Of a stretch of DNA of 64,000 nt, positions 1 to 10,656 are shown piece after piece (position 1 is the first letter of the stretch; each line of letters opens with the position of its first letter). Source of the stretch: Saprospiraceae bacterium (GTDB lineage Bacteria; Bacteroidota; Bacteroidia; Chitinophagales; Saprospiraceae). The stretch lies in the NCBI GenBank assembly GCA_016719855.1, contig JADJYH010000005.1, positions 124,001-188,000 of the forward strand. The letters run 5' to 3'. Both the position numbers and the translations under genes were made by a program. Below the pieces are notes generated by a model. It did no database searches. It was not told the DNA's origin and worked only from the letters and a program-made list of their open reading frames with translations.

Positions 1-91
1 AGTCCACATTCTGTTGGCTGTTGGAAGCGGCAATCTGTTGCGCCTTGAGGATGGCGTCTTGGGCTTTGATGGTAAAGTTGTCGTAGGTCAT
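1..91 (-). CDS. clpB: ATP-dependent chaperone ClpB, N-terminal fragment
   Basis: Only the first 30 codons lie in the window. They read MTYDNFTIKAQDAILKAQQI and onward, which is the start of the ClpB N-terminal (Clp-N) domain, where NFTIK.Q.AI.KAQ is the usual opening. ClpB is a hexameric AAA+ disaggregase that works with DnaK to rescue aggregated proteins in the cytoplasm. The start codon is the ATG at 91-89, directly preceded by a tract of repeated gatttacgatt words. The rest of the gene lies to the left of the window. The identification rests on this short segment alone, so it is good but not certain. Confidence 0.8.
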   Translation of the reverse strand, partial: MTYDNFTIKAQDAILKAQQIAASNSQQNVD

Positions 92-93
92 TT

Positions 94-178
94 GATTTAC
101 GATTGGCGATTTACGATTTACGATTAGCGGCAAACGGTCGATTGGGGTCGCCGGGGGTTGGGGGGGTTTGCAAAAGTA
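94..178 (-). promoter_or_regulatory. clpB leader: repeat words and candidate TAnnTTTG box
   Basis: On the minus strand TACTTTTG (178-171) fits the Bacteroidota -7 box TAnnTTTG. I see no good -33 TTG, so the promoter call is weak. Between it and the clpB start lie three overlapping copies of gatttacgatt (94-125), the same word found around 34.3-34.6 kb. Confidence 0.35.
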
Positions 179-249
179 GTTTTTTAAAAAAAAATGGAAA
201 GAAGAATGGATGAAGGACTGGCAGGGACGGATGGGGGCAGGATTTTGGG

Positions 250-1404
250 TCAAAACTTGCCGATTTCCCGCCAACTGCGCACTTGGATACCCTTGCTGCG
301 TATTTGCTGGTCGTCACCTCCATAAATTACGGTGCCGCCTTGGTTCCCGGTGAGCTGCCCCCAAAAGTCTAATCCTTTGAAATATTCGCTGGTGATGGTT
401 TGGCCAGATTTTATTTCGATGGGAACAAGGTCAAGGCCGTTGTCAAGAATCACGTCCACTTCATGGCCGGTGCTGTCACGCCAATAAAAAAGGTTGGAAC
501 GCCGCCCTTGGTTGAAGCGGTTTTTTAGTAATTCGTTGATGATGAAGTTTTCAAACAATGCCCCACGGTATGGATGTTGGTACAAGGCATCTGGCGCTGA
601 AATGCGGAGCAAGTGGCAAGCTAGGCCGGTGTCATAAAAATAAAGCTTTGGCGTTTTTACGATGCGCTTGTTGAAGTTTTTGAAATATGGTGGCAATAGG
701 TAAATTATGTAGCTGGCATGGAGTATGCCAATCCAAGACTGGATGGTCTTGTAGTCCATTCCAACCTCAATTGATAGGTTAGCATAATTGACTTGCTGGC
801 CTACTCTGCCTGCACACAGCGACAATAATTTTTCAAAGGCAAAAAGGTTTTCGATGTTTTTTATCTGCCTAACGTCCCGCTCGATATAAGTGCGCACGTA
901 TGCCGAGAACCAATCTTGGGGCATGATTCGATCAGCTTGAATTGGTGGGTATCCTCCCTTGAAAATGGTCTCGTTCAAGTCTTGTAGCGCATTTTCAATT
1001 TGACCAATCTCTCCAATTGAGAACGGCAACAAGTCAACATAAGCAACTCTTCCAGCCAGTGTTTGTGTAATTTGTTCGAGCAGTAGGAGGTTGTTGGAGC
1101 CAGTCAATACAAACTTCCCCCTTCGTTCGTCTTCGTCCAAATTTTGCTGCAGATAAGACAAGATTTGAGGCACTCGCTGAACTTCATCAAGGATTGCGCC
1201 GTCAGGGTATTTTGAAAGAAAATTTAGGGGGTCGCTCAGTGCAAAACTACGGTTTTGGGGATTTTCAAATGAAACGTAAGGCTTGTTTGGAAAACAAGTT
1301 TTGGCAAGCGTTGTTTTTCCACTTTGCCTCGGCCCCATGACTGCGACTGACCGGAATTGGGCAGCCAACTGGAGTATTTTCTCGGCGAGTTCTCTTGCTA
1401 CCAT
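250..1404 (-). CDS. AAA+ ATPase with C-terminal DUF4143
   Basis: The 384-residue product has a Walker A motif GPRQSGKT (about residues 24-31), a Walker B AILDEVQR (about 70-77), a sensor-like VLTGSNN (about 98) and the C-terminal DUF4143 part with LFYWRDSTGHEVDVI. Proteins of this family are cytoplasmic P-loop ATPases, very abundant in Bacteroidota and archaea, with no firmly established function. The DUF4143 tail carries a nuclease-like D...EVD...K arrangement (HEVDVIL, then PIEIKSG). An upstream ATG at 1560 is possible, but I chose 1404 because family similarity starts at MVARELA and the longer start would run through the palindromic promoter region. It is monocistronic. See the palindrome at 1409-1445 for likely regulation. 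Confidence 0.85.
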   Translation of the reverse strand: MVARELAEKILQLAAQFRSVAVMGPRQSGKTTLAKTCFPNKPYVSFENPQNRSFALSDPLNFLSKYPDGAILDEVQRVPQILSYLQQNLDEDERRGKFVLTGSNNLLLLEQITQTLAGRVAYVDLLPFSIGEIGQIENALQDLNETIFKGGYPPIQADRIMPQDWFSAYVRTYIERDVRQIKNIENLFAFEKLLSLCAGRVGQQVNYANLSIEVGMDYKTIQSWIGILHASYIIYLLPPYFKNFNKRIVKTPKLYFYDTGLACHLLRISAPDALYQHPYRGALFENFIINELLKNRFNQGRRSNLFYWRDSTGHEVDVILDNGLDLVPIEIKSGQTITSEYFKGLDFWGQLTGNQGGTVIYGGDDQQIRSKGIQVRSWREIGKF

Positions 1405-1408
1405 TGTG

Positions 1409-1445
1409 TTTTGCAAATCAGGAATCTGATTCCTGATTTGCAAAA
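1409..1445. promoter_or_regulatory. Perfect 18-bp inverted repeat, candidate operator
   Basis: Positions 1409-1426 (ttttgcaaatcaggaatc) are exactly the reverse complement of 1428-1445, around one central base at 1427. On the minus strand the first arm begins with the TTTTG that ends the -7 box, so the palindrome covers the transcription start and the leader up to 4 bases before the ATPase ATG. It could be a dimeric repressor operator or an mRNA hairpin hiding the start codon. Confidence 0.7.
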
Positions 1446-1469
1446 GTATGGTATTTGGGCAAACATCAA
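1441..1469 (-). promoter_or_regulatory. Promoter of the DUF4143 ATPase gene
   Basis: On the minus strand TTG (1469-1467), an 18-base spacer and TACTTTTG (1448-1441) match the Bacteroidota sigma factor consensus TTG-N17-20-TAnnTTTG. It overlaps the palindrome at 1409-1445 and lies about 37 bases upstream of the chosen start. Confidence 0.6.
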
Positions 1470-1513
1470 GCGGAGAATAAATCAATTTTAGGAAGTGGGG
1501 GACATGGCTATCC

Positions 1514-2721
1514 CTACCGCATTGGCCGCAAGTAAACCGTCTTCCTGATGGGGTGGGCAAAGTCGAACCCCGTTGGCTCCAATGAAAAAAAGACGGGGAA
1601 AAAGAATGGTCTGCTCACGATTACCCGGTATTTTTTTCCTTTCAAAATGGGTAGTTCCACACTGCTGTTTTCCGACTTCAAGATGGTCAATTCGATGGTG
1701 CCAGTTTCCGTGTTCTCCAGCTCAATGTTGCAACCGTAGAGTTCAGCACTATCCATTTCGTTTCTAATATTAATGAGGAGGCTGCCGTTCAGGTTGCCAG
1801 CAAAAACAGAAAGGTCAGGGCAGCCGGAGGGGGCGTTCTGGCAATTTTCGTTGGGCCTGTTGGAACAGAAATAGCTGGTTTGGGTAGGCTGATGGTAACT
1901 AAAGTAAAGCTCGTCGAAAACCGAGTTTGCCAAACCAAGGTTTTCGGGCGCTTGCCAATTGCCGGCAGGATTTTTCTCGGAGCGGTAAATGTCGAAGCCG
2001 CCTTTCCCTCCCGCCCTGTTTGAGCTGAAAAAAACCATCTGTGCATGGGTGAAAAAAAATGGTGTCACATCGTCGTATGCAGTGTTGAAAGGCAGGTTGA
2101 TGGGTTGGCTGAAAGATCCGTCCCTTTCCACAGTGCAGTACCAAATGTCGAAGCCGCCCTTGCCGCCGAGCCTGTTGGAGGAGAAGTAAAGAACTTCTTT
2201 TTCAACGAAAAATCATAGCCGCAGGCGGGTTGGGTGTTGATGATGCCCGATTGGTTGATGTTCTTTGGCAAAATGACGATAGGCCCCCAAGTGCCATCGT
2301 ATTGTTTGTCTCGGTACCAAATTTCACTTTGGCCTTGTTTTACCGACTGAGATTCTTTGAATACGGTATAGTAAATCCTTGTACCCGCCAAATTGAGCGT
2401 GGCATATGCGGCGTGAACATCGTCCTCTTTCGGATTTATCTGCTGCATCGTGGCAGGATATTTCTCGTTGGCTGAAAACAAGCGACTGACCTTGCCAGTG
2501 CCCAGTTTGTTTGGCACAGTTGCCGTAAAATACAATTTGTCGCCGTAGCGTAAGGGAGCAAGCACGCTGCCACTGAGGTTCAGGCTTCCGCCCACCAGTT
2601 TCACCTCCCCTGGTTGTGGCGTGAGAGGTGTCCTACTTGTGGTGTCAGATAGTTGGGCTTGAATTTGTCCTGTGAAAAAACAACTCAACGCCAATGTTAT
2701 CAGCAAAGGCCAGTGTTTCAT
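1514..2721 (-). pseudogene. Secreted PD40/WD40-like propeller protein, frameshifted
   Basis: Two overlapping reading frames make one protein. The first (2721 down to about 2200) starts with a signal peptide (MKHWPLLITLALSCF...QAQ). The second (about 2198 to 1514) continues it. The junction is a run of five A on the minus strand (2202-2198); one extra A would restore ...LKKEVLYFSSNRLGG. The repeats FSSNR.GGKGGFDIY are the PD40 (TolB-like) beta-propeller signature common in Bacteroidota envelope proteins, often linked to OmpA-type and T9SS proteins. The last third is a small beta-domain ending VYLRPMR. As written the gene is broken. A sequencing indel is as likely as a real mutation, given many similar cases in the window. 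Confidence 0.7.
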
Positions 2722-2870
2722 TTTTCTAATTCTTATCAGGATATTTTGCCGATTTTAGATGGGGAAGAACGAGATGGGTCACATTTGTAAAAGCAAAAAT
2801 AGGAATTAGCTACCAAAGAGTTGGGATTTTGTTTTACTAAGGATTCTGAAGGTGGGTGAAAAAAAATCTG

Positions 2871-3302
2871 TTATTTGACCAATGTAATTCCTCCTTCGAA
2901 CAATTCCTCGGCACCATCCTTGAACTTCACTTTTACCCAATAAACGAACACTTGCGAGTTCAAAAGCTCGCCTTTGTGAGTGCCGTCCCATCCAAGTTTT
3001 GGATCGTTTGGCTGGAAGTTTTCGTTATGCCAAACGAATTCACCCCAGCGCTGGAAGATGCGCAAGTCCAGCACTTCTTCAATCTTATCTGGGTCGCCAT
3101 AAACGGTGAAGGCATCGTTCATCCCGTCGCCATTGGGTGAAAATGCGTTCGGGATATAAACCTCGTGGGTTTTGTGGACGTAAATCATCAGCCGGTCAGT
3201 GGCCTCGCAGCCGAAAGTGTCCACCACGGTCAGCCTCACTTCCGTCTGGTTGATTGGCATGAATGCTAGCTCAAGGCAGATGTTTTGGGTGCAATTAAAC
3301 AA
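2871..3302 (-). pseudogene. Orphan gliding-motility-type (CHU_C) T9SS sorting domain
   Basis: The 143 codons encode the end of a PKD-like domain (VRLTVVDTFGCEATDRL) and then a complete type B T9SS sorting domain: IPNAFSPNGDGMNDAF, ...RWGEFVWHN..., GWDGTHKG, FVYWVKVKF and GGITLVK. The only start is TTG at 3302. In the same frame, sensible protein sequence (ATIWQPDS) continues upstream to a TAA at about 3329. There is no signal peptide, so it cannot be an exported protein alone. It lies 62 bases downstream of the stop of the giant adhesin, whose own sorting domain is related. I read it as the remnant of a second adhesin gene or of a duplicated 3' end. Confidence 0.65.
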
Positions 3303-3364
3303 CGAATCTGGCTGCCAAATCGTGGCTTAAGTTACGCGGTGACGGTGACGTCCATTTCCCAAAA

Positions 3365-3667
3365 TCATCGCATAATCGTCACGCCGCCCTCCCTGAACAC
3401 GTCCACTTTGCGTGTGCCGCAGACCAGCACTGTTGCCTTAACGAACCACACGTACACGTCCGGCTGCCGCTCGATTTCCCGGAAAACCCCGTCCCATCCG
3501 TCGGCGGGGTCGAAGGTGGTGAACATCGCATCGCCCCAGCGGTCGAAGACCCTGAACTCGAACGTAAGCATTTCAAAGTTCTGCCCGGGAAACACCCTGA
3601 AGTCGTCGTTGATGCCGTCGCCGTTCGGCGAGAAGCTGTTGGGGACGTAGAAAAAGTCGGTGTCGTG
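3365..3667 (-). pseudogene. C-terminal CHU_C sorting domain of the giant adhesin, cut off by a stop
   Basis: This stretch continues in the same frame as the adhesin upstream but is separated from it by a TAA at 3670-3668. It reads HDTDFFYVPNSFSPNGDG, then RVFDRWGDAMF, GWDGVF, YVWFVKATV and REGGVTIMR, a complete type B T9SS sorting domain of the kind that directs adhesins such as SprB to the cell surface. One base change in the TAA, for example to TAC or TAT, would reconnect it. Without it the adhesin could not be secreted by T9SS, so either the stop is a sequence error or the gene is dead. Confidence 0.75.
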
Positions 3668-6600
3668 TTAGTCCTCGTCCCAGGTTGCGGTGAGAGAGGC
3701 CTCCAGTACCTCGCACCCGTCGTCAATTTCTACATCGTAAGTGCCAGCTTCGTCAACCAGTAACCACGGTTTATTAGAGCCATCGGACCAAGTCCAAATC
3801 AAGTCGCTGGGACTTTCCGTGAGGACTGTCGGTCGCAGCGTAGCCTTGCCTTCTTCGCAGGAAATCGTCACGTCCTCTACCAACACCTGCGTCGGGTTGG
3901 TCTGCGGCACTTCGATTGGTTGAGTGAAAACACAGCCGTTTGCGTCTTCCACCATCACTGAGTGGCTGCCGCCGGGCTGGTTGGCGAATGTCGGTTGTTC
4001 CTGGAAGGCCCCGCCGTCCAGTGCGTACCGGTACGGCGACTTACCGCTCAACATCGAAACTTCGATGATCCCATCCTCGGCGTTCCAGCAGGTTTTGGTA
4101 GCTTCCAAGTCGAAGCTGACCGCTGGGAAGGCCACCACGTTCACGGAAACCGTTGAATCACAGCCGTTTGCGGCAGCAAAAACAAACTCCTGTGAGCTGC
4201 CCGTCGGGATGGCCACTCCGTTGAAAACAGCACTCTCGCCCGCACATGCCCCAAGCTCAACGGTGGTAAAAATGGGCTGCGCTAAAACGGTCACCGTCAC
4301 CATGAGGCTGTCGCAGCCAAACTGGTTGGTGAGCAAAACCTGCACCGTGCCAGTGTCCTGCGCCGAGCAGGCCATTGTTTGCAGCGTGACAAAATCGGGC
4401 TGCAAATGCGCCACCGTCCAATTGCTGGAGGCCGTGCAGCCGTTTGCGTCGCTGACCGTCACCGAGTAAACGCCGCCCTGCGTGATGGTGATTTCGGGCG
4501 TCGTCTCGCCCGTGCTCCAGAGGTACTGGTCGAAATTGCCGGGTGCAGCCAGCACGGTTTCGTCGCCATCGCAAAGTTGTGCTGCTCCCACGACCTGTAC
4601 CTGCGGCGGCGTTGGCAGCACCAGGTTTTCGGTCGCAGTCCCCGTGCAGCCGCTGGCGTCCGAGACCGTCACGGCGTAGGCTCCGCTTGCCGAAACGTTG
4701 ATGCTCGGCAGGGTGGAGCCGTTTGACCAGAGGTAGCTGGCGTAGCCTGTCCCGGCGTCCAGCGTCGAGGTGCCGTCGCAGTCCGTGAGGGTGGGGACAA
4801 TGTCCGGCGAGAGCGCCCCGCCCACCGTCAGCGCAAGTTGGTCGGTGGCCGTGCACCCGTTGGTGTCCGTGACGGTCACACTGTAAACACCTAGTTGTGA
4901 GATGGTTATGCTCGGTGTCGTTGCGCCCGTGCTCCAGTTTGTTTGGGCAAAAACATTGGGGACGGAGAACGCCGTGCTACTGCCCGTGCAGATGGAGCCA
5001 GCGCCAGTGATGGCCACCTGGGGCGGGGTTGGGATGCCCACCGTGAGGGCGTCCTCGCCCGTGCAGCCGCTTCCGTCGCTCACCGTCACGGCGTAGGTGC
5101 CGGGGGCATTGACAGAAATATTCTGCCCCGTCGAGCCATTTGACCACAGGTAGCTGGTGTAGCCGGGACCGGCGTCGAGGCTGGCCGTGCTGCTGCAACC
5201 GACTGCATCAGAAACGATGGCCGGAAGCAGCGACGTGCCAATGAGCAGGTTTTGGGAAGCCGAGGCTGTACATCCGTTTCCGTCGGTCACCGTGACGCTA
5301 TAAATTCCTGGTTGTGAGACGGTTATCGTTGGCATTGCCTCGCCCGTGCTCCAGTTGATTTGGGTAAAAATGCCGCCCGTGACCGCAAACTGCGTGCTGC
5401 CGCCGCAGATGGAGGCTGGGCCGGCGATGTTAGGTGTTGGCAGTGGCAGGTTGCCAAAAACCTGGTTGGCCGTGGCAGTGCAACCTTCCATATCGGTGGC
5501 GGTGACGACGTAAACACCTGGCTGTGTGACGGTTATGCTGCTGCCCGTCTGCCCGTTCGACCAAAGGTAGCTGGCAAAGCCCGGCGCTGCGGCGAGGTTG
5601 GCCGCTTCGCCCACACATGCGGCGGCTGGCCCAACGATGGCCACTTGCGGTTGCGACGGCCCGCCCACCGTCACGGTTGCCATGTCCGAGCAGCCGTTGG
5701 CGTCGGTGACGGTGACGGTGTAGGTGCCGGAGGCGATGCCGGAAAGGTCTTCGTTCGTTGCCCCGTTTGACCAAATAAATCCATAAACACCTGATGGCGA
5801 GATGCTTACGCTGATTTGGCCGTTGGCCAAAACGCAGGAGGTGCTGGCCGTCGGCGTTGAGCTGATGGCGAAGTTGGTGTTGTTGTTCGGTACGCTCAAA
5901 CTGGCAGTTGTGGTGCAGCCGTTCGCCCCAGTGCAGGTGACGGAATAGTTGCCGGGGGTAATGTTTTGAAGGTCTTCAGTCGTGGCCCCGTTCGACCACA
6001 GGAAGCTGTTGCCGCTGGCGGGCGCTACGCTCAGGTCAATTGCCCCGTTGTTTTGGCCACAGGTGGCGGGGCTGAGGTTTTGGGAAATGGCTGGAGCGCC
6101 CATGCTGCCCAGCACCGCATAACTGCCCGTTGCGGAGCAGGTCGTGCCCTGGGTCACGGTCACGGCGTAGGTGCCGGGTGCGAGATTTTGCAGGTCTTGT
6201 GAGGTTGCCCCGTTCGACCAGAGGTAGCCGTAGCTGCCCGGTAGGCTCACGCCCAGGTCAATCGCCCCGTTGGCAAAAATGCAGGACGAAACGGGCGCAA
6301 CGACAGCGTTCAAGGTGAAGTTCACCGGGCTGTCCGCAACGACCGCCGTGGACGTGGACGAGCACCCGTTCGCCCCGGTGACGGTGACCGAATAGTTGCC
6401 GGGGGCAATGTTTTGGAGGTCTTCGCCCGTCGCCCCGTTCGACCAAACAAAGGTGTAAACACCTGGTGGTGAAACAGTTAATTCTATCACCCCATTGCTT
6501 GTGCCGCAACTGGCGGGGCTGGACACGGGCGCAAGGCTGGGCGCACCGGAGCTGTTCGGCACGGCGAAGGCCGCTGTCGAGGTGCAGTTCCCTCCCGCCG

Positions 6601-8312
6601 AAACGGTGACGGCGTAGCTGCCCGCAGCGACGTTTTGCAGGTCCTCGTTCGTTGCCCCGTTCGACCAAGCAAAAGTGTAAATGCCTGACGGCGAGGCGGT
6701 CAGGTCGATGCCGCCGTTGGCGGCAGTGCAGGAGGTGTTGGCGGTGGTAGTGCCAGCGAGCGAGATGGTTGTGGTGTTTTCCGGCACGGTGGACGATGTG
6801 GTGGCCGTGCAGCCGTTGGCGCTGGTCACCGTCACGGCGTAGGTGCCCGACGTGATGTTCTGCAAATCTTCGCTCGATGCCCCGTTTGACCAGGCGAAGG
6901 TGTTGCCGATTGATGGCGTCACGCCGAGGTCAACAGCTCCGTTCGGTAGGCCGCAGCTGGCGGGGGTGGCGTTTTGCGAGAGCAACGGCTGCACCACTTG
7001 GGAACCCACCTGGAACGAGGCTTCCTCGGTGCAGGCGCCCGACTGGGTGACAGTGACCGTGTACTGGCCTGCTGGCAGGCCCGTGAGGTCTTCCGTGGCC
7101 AGTCCGTTTGACCAAAGGAAAGTGTAATTGCCCGGCGGCGAGACGGTCAGGTCAACCTCTCCGTTGGGCGTCCCGCAATTGGTGATGGGCGTGGGGATGC
7201 CGCTGAGTACAAAACTGGTGCTGTTGTTCGGTACGTTGAAGGTGCCGGTGGCCGTGCAGCCGTCGGCAACGGAGGTGACGGTGGCCGAGTAGTTGCCGGG
7301 TGGCAGGCCATACAAATCCTCTGTGTTGGTGCTGTTCGACCAACTGAAAATGTAGTTCCCAACAGGCGCAATGGTCAAGTCAATGGCCCCAATCGGGTCA
7401 CCGCAAACTGCTGGTACGATGGTCGCAGTCAGGCTGGGCAGTGAGGTGACATCCTCCACGACAAAATTGGCCGAGTTGGTGCAGTTGCCGCCCGCCGAGA
7501 CGGTGACGGAGTAGGTGCCTGCGGCGAGGCCCGCCAAGTTTTGCGTGGTCTCGCCGTTCGACCAGTTGAAGCTGTAGGTGCTTGTGGGCGAAACGGTGGT
7601 GGCGATGCTGCCGTTGCTGCCGTTGCAGGCGGTGTTGGGGCTGGCAGTGCCGGCGATGTTGGGGGTGAAGCTGTTGTCGGCCACGGTGGCGCTGGCGGTT
7701 GCCGTGCAGCCTGTTGAACTTGAAGTTGCGGTGACGGTGTAGTTCCCGGCAGGGATGCCGGTGAGGTCTTCCACCATTGCCCCATTTGACCAAGAAAAAG
7801 TGTAAGTGCCTGTCGGCGTGGCGGTTATATTAACTGCACCATTGTTTTGGCCGCAAGTGGCGGGCGTAATTGCCGTTGTGAGGCTAGGCAAAGTCACGTT
7901 TTCAACCACCGTAAACGACTGGCTGGCAGTGCAGCCGCTTGCTTCCGTCACGGTCACGGTGTAACTGCCCGCTGCAACGTTGTCGATGTCCTCCGTAGTT
8001 GATCCGTTTGACCAATTAAAGTCATAAGCGCCTGCTGGTGAGACCGTTATACTTACTGTACCGTTGGGTGAACTGCAGGAGGTGACATTGGACGTGGTGC
8101 CAGTTATGCTCAAGTTCGAGGTAGTTTCAATGACATCAGCACTGCCAACAGCGGTGCAACCACCGGCGACGGTCACGGTGACCGTGTAGGTGTCGGGCGA
8201 GTTGACAGTGATGGAGGCCCCCATCCCGCCGTTGCTCCAGAGAAAATCAGTGAACTCGGCGGCGTTGGTGACCTCCACGGTGGTGCTTTGGCCTGGGCAG
8301 ATGGGGTTGGGG
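3668..8312 (-). CDS. SprB-like giant adhesin, central and C-terminal repeat region
   Basis: This is an open frame of about 1,550 codons made almost entirely of repeats. Eleven repeats carry the SprB core W-S-N-G-x-x-x-E-D-L followed by A-G-x-Y-T-V-T-V-T and GCT, with a period of roughly 75-80 residues. They are followed by about seven looser Ig/PKD-like repeats with WSTG or WSNG and YSVTVTDxNGCTA, and finally by a region ending in TATWDED. SprB-type repeats occur in cell-surface gliding adhesins and large T9SS cargo. The frame joins the signal-peptide part (8313-10656) after one missing base. A long start at 8674 in this frame is out-of-frame shadow (RDRHHRNGPS-type sequence) and is not real. 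Confidence 0.8.
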
Positions 8313-10656
8313 CGTTGAGGATGGGCGTGGTCCCGCTTGCTTGAACTTCGATAAAATCCATTCCCGTGCAACCCTCCGTATTGGTAACGTTGACTGAATA
8401 ATTGCCGGGGTCGGTGATGGTCAAGGTGGGGTCGGTGCTGCCATCCGACCAAAAATAGGAACTGAACGGCCCACCGGTCACGGTGAGCGTAGCCGATTGA
8501 CCGGGACAAATGGTGGCTGGGCCTGCGATTTGTGGATTGGGTGCTGGGGCCGTTCCGATGGTGACGGTCACGGTGGCTTCCGCCGTACAATTGACGTTCG
8601 GGTGTGTCATGCTGACCGAATAGGTACCGGAGCTGGTCACGAAAATCATAAATCCGGTCTCGCCTGTTGACCAAGTATAAGTCGTGCCGGGTATTTCGGC
8701 AGTGGTGGAGGCAATCAACGCAAGTGTGTCGCCCTCGCAGGTTGGAGAGGCAGCGTAGTTTATGTCAACATACCAGACGTTGACTTTGACATGGATGGTG
8801 GCCAAGGCCGTGCAGCCATCATCATCCGTTACATTCAAAACTAAAGTTTGATTGTAAGGTGCAGCAACGGTAAAGCTCTGCGTGGTGATGCCATTCGACC
8901 AAGCGTAAGTGTAGGGAGCGGTGCCACCAGTTACGTTTGCCGTAATTGTGATGTCGTCCCCGACGCAGACCACGCCGGGATTGGGTGCATCCACGGAAAT
9001 CGAGACGGTCATGGTGCAGCCAGCAGCAACAAGTACAAAACTTGCCGTCGCCGTGCAGTTCCCTCCCGCCGAAACAGTCACCGTGTAAGTGCCCTCGCCA
9101 AGTCCTGTTACATCTTCGGTCGTTGCACCGTTCGACCAATTGTAGGTATAAGTCCCTGTTGGAGAGACCGTTAGGTCAATTGCCCCATTGTTTTGCCCAC
9201 CCGACGGCTGGGTGACGACACCCGTGACCGACAAGTTAATGGTCGTATTGGTGACCGTAGCGCTTGCGGTTGCCGTGCAGCCGGTCGTAGTGGAGGTCGT
9301 GGTGACGGTGTAGGTGCCTGCGGCAATGTCAGAAAGGTCTTCCGTGGTGGCCCCATTTGACCAAAGGTAGGTGTAATTGCCTGTCGGCGAAACGGTGAGG
9401 TTGATACTGCCGTTTTCCAGGCCACAGGTGTCGGCGGTCGGCGTAGCCGTTGGCACTGGGGGTGTGGTGTTGTTGGCGACGGCAAAACTGGACGATGCAG
9501 TGCAGCCCCCGTTGTCCGTGACGGTGACGGTGTAGCTGCCTGCTGCAACATTTGCGAGGTCTTCCGTGGTTGGCCCGTTCGACCAGTCAAACTCATAAGT
9601 ACCTGAGGGTATGACGGTTATGTTTACTGCGCCGTTTGGGGTGGTGCAGGAGGTGACAGGGGTGGTCGTGCCTGTTATGGTGATGTTTGTACTACCGGGC
9701 GCAACTGTGACGCTGCCCGTGGAGGTACAACCACCCGCAGCCGTGACGGTGACGGAGTAGGTGCCGGGGCCGCTGACGGTGATGATGGGGGTCGTTTCCC
9801 CAGTACTCCAATTGAATCCGGTGTAGCTGGTAGCGTTGGTCACTTCGACGATGCCGGATTGGCCGGGGCAGAGGATGGCAGGGCCATCGAGGATTGGCAG
9901 CGTTCCGCCTGGCAGGATTTCCAGCGTATCGTAACCGTAACAACTGTTTTCGTCGGCAACCAAAATGGAATAAATGCCGGGACCTACGACAGCGGTCGTC
10001 TGTCCCCATTCACCTGTTGACCAAATGGACAACGGGTAGGGTCCTCCGCTGACCGACAAAACGGCGCTTTGACCGGCGCAAAGGGAATCGGGACCACTGA
10101 TTTGAGGGTCGGGGCTTGGTATGTAGTTCACTTCCACGAAAGCTGTATCGCTGAGCGTGCATCCATCGTCAGGGTTGGTGACAGTTACGGAATAGGTGCC
10201 AGAAGAGGTGATGTATTCGTATAGCCCGGTACCGCCGGTTGACCAATTGATGATGGCACCGGGGGTTATCGGGAAGATGTAAACGCTCAATTCTAGTTCT
10301 TCCCCTTCACAAACAGATGGAGGCCATTCGATATTGATTAAATCCAGCCAAGCTGTCAATTTTATTTCAAACTCATCTGTACAGCCGTTGTCATCGGTGA
10401 CAACGACTGTGATGTGGTCGTTACCGGATAACACCCATTGAATGTTTTGTGTAGTGTCACCCGTCTCCCACGCATAAGTGTAGGGTTGTGTGCCCCCGGT
10501 TACATTTGCGGTCAACGTAACTGTTTCACCTGTGCAGAAGGGCGCTCCAGGTACGGCAGTAATGGTAACGTTCAAATTGCATTGAGCTAGTGTAGCATCC
10601 AAAGGCATATAGAAAAGCGCAAATAGCAGCCAGGATAAAAGGTAAACTCTTTTCAT
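8313..10656 (-). CDS. SprB-like giant adhesin, signal peptide and N-terminal repeats
   Basis: This part starts with a clear signal peptide (MKRVYLLSWLLFALFYMPL..TLA, cleavage near residue 24) and is followed by PKD/Ig-like units with TCTGETVTLTANVTGG-type motifs, WSTG turns and three SprB-like repeats (WSNGPTTEDL, WSNGATTEDL, WSNGATTEDV). In this frame translation ends at 8173 in nonsense. The sensible frame changes at 8309-8313, where restoring one G in the minus-strand run (aac ggc ccc aac ccc) gives ILNGPNPICPGQS. Intact, the protein would be about 2,430 residues with an N-terminal export signal and C-terminal CHU_C domain, displayed on the outer surface and probably involved in adhesion or gliding. 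No obvious TAnnTTTG box was found upstream. Confidence 0.8.

Noticed and set aside
3668..8674. A start at 8674 for the central adhesin frame.
   Set aside because: The first 120 codons are out-of-frame translation of repeats (Arg/His-rich) already encoded by the other frame; the real junction is near 8312.
8822..9139. Many short frames inside the adhesin on both strands.
   Set aside because: They are shadows of the Thr/Ser/Gly-rich repeats and themselves repeat with the same period.
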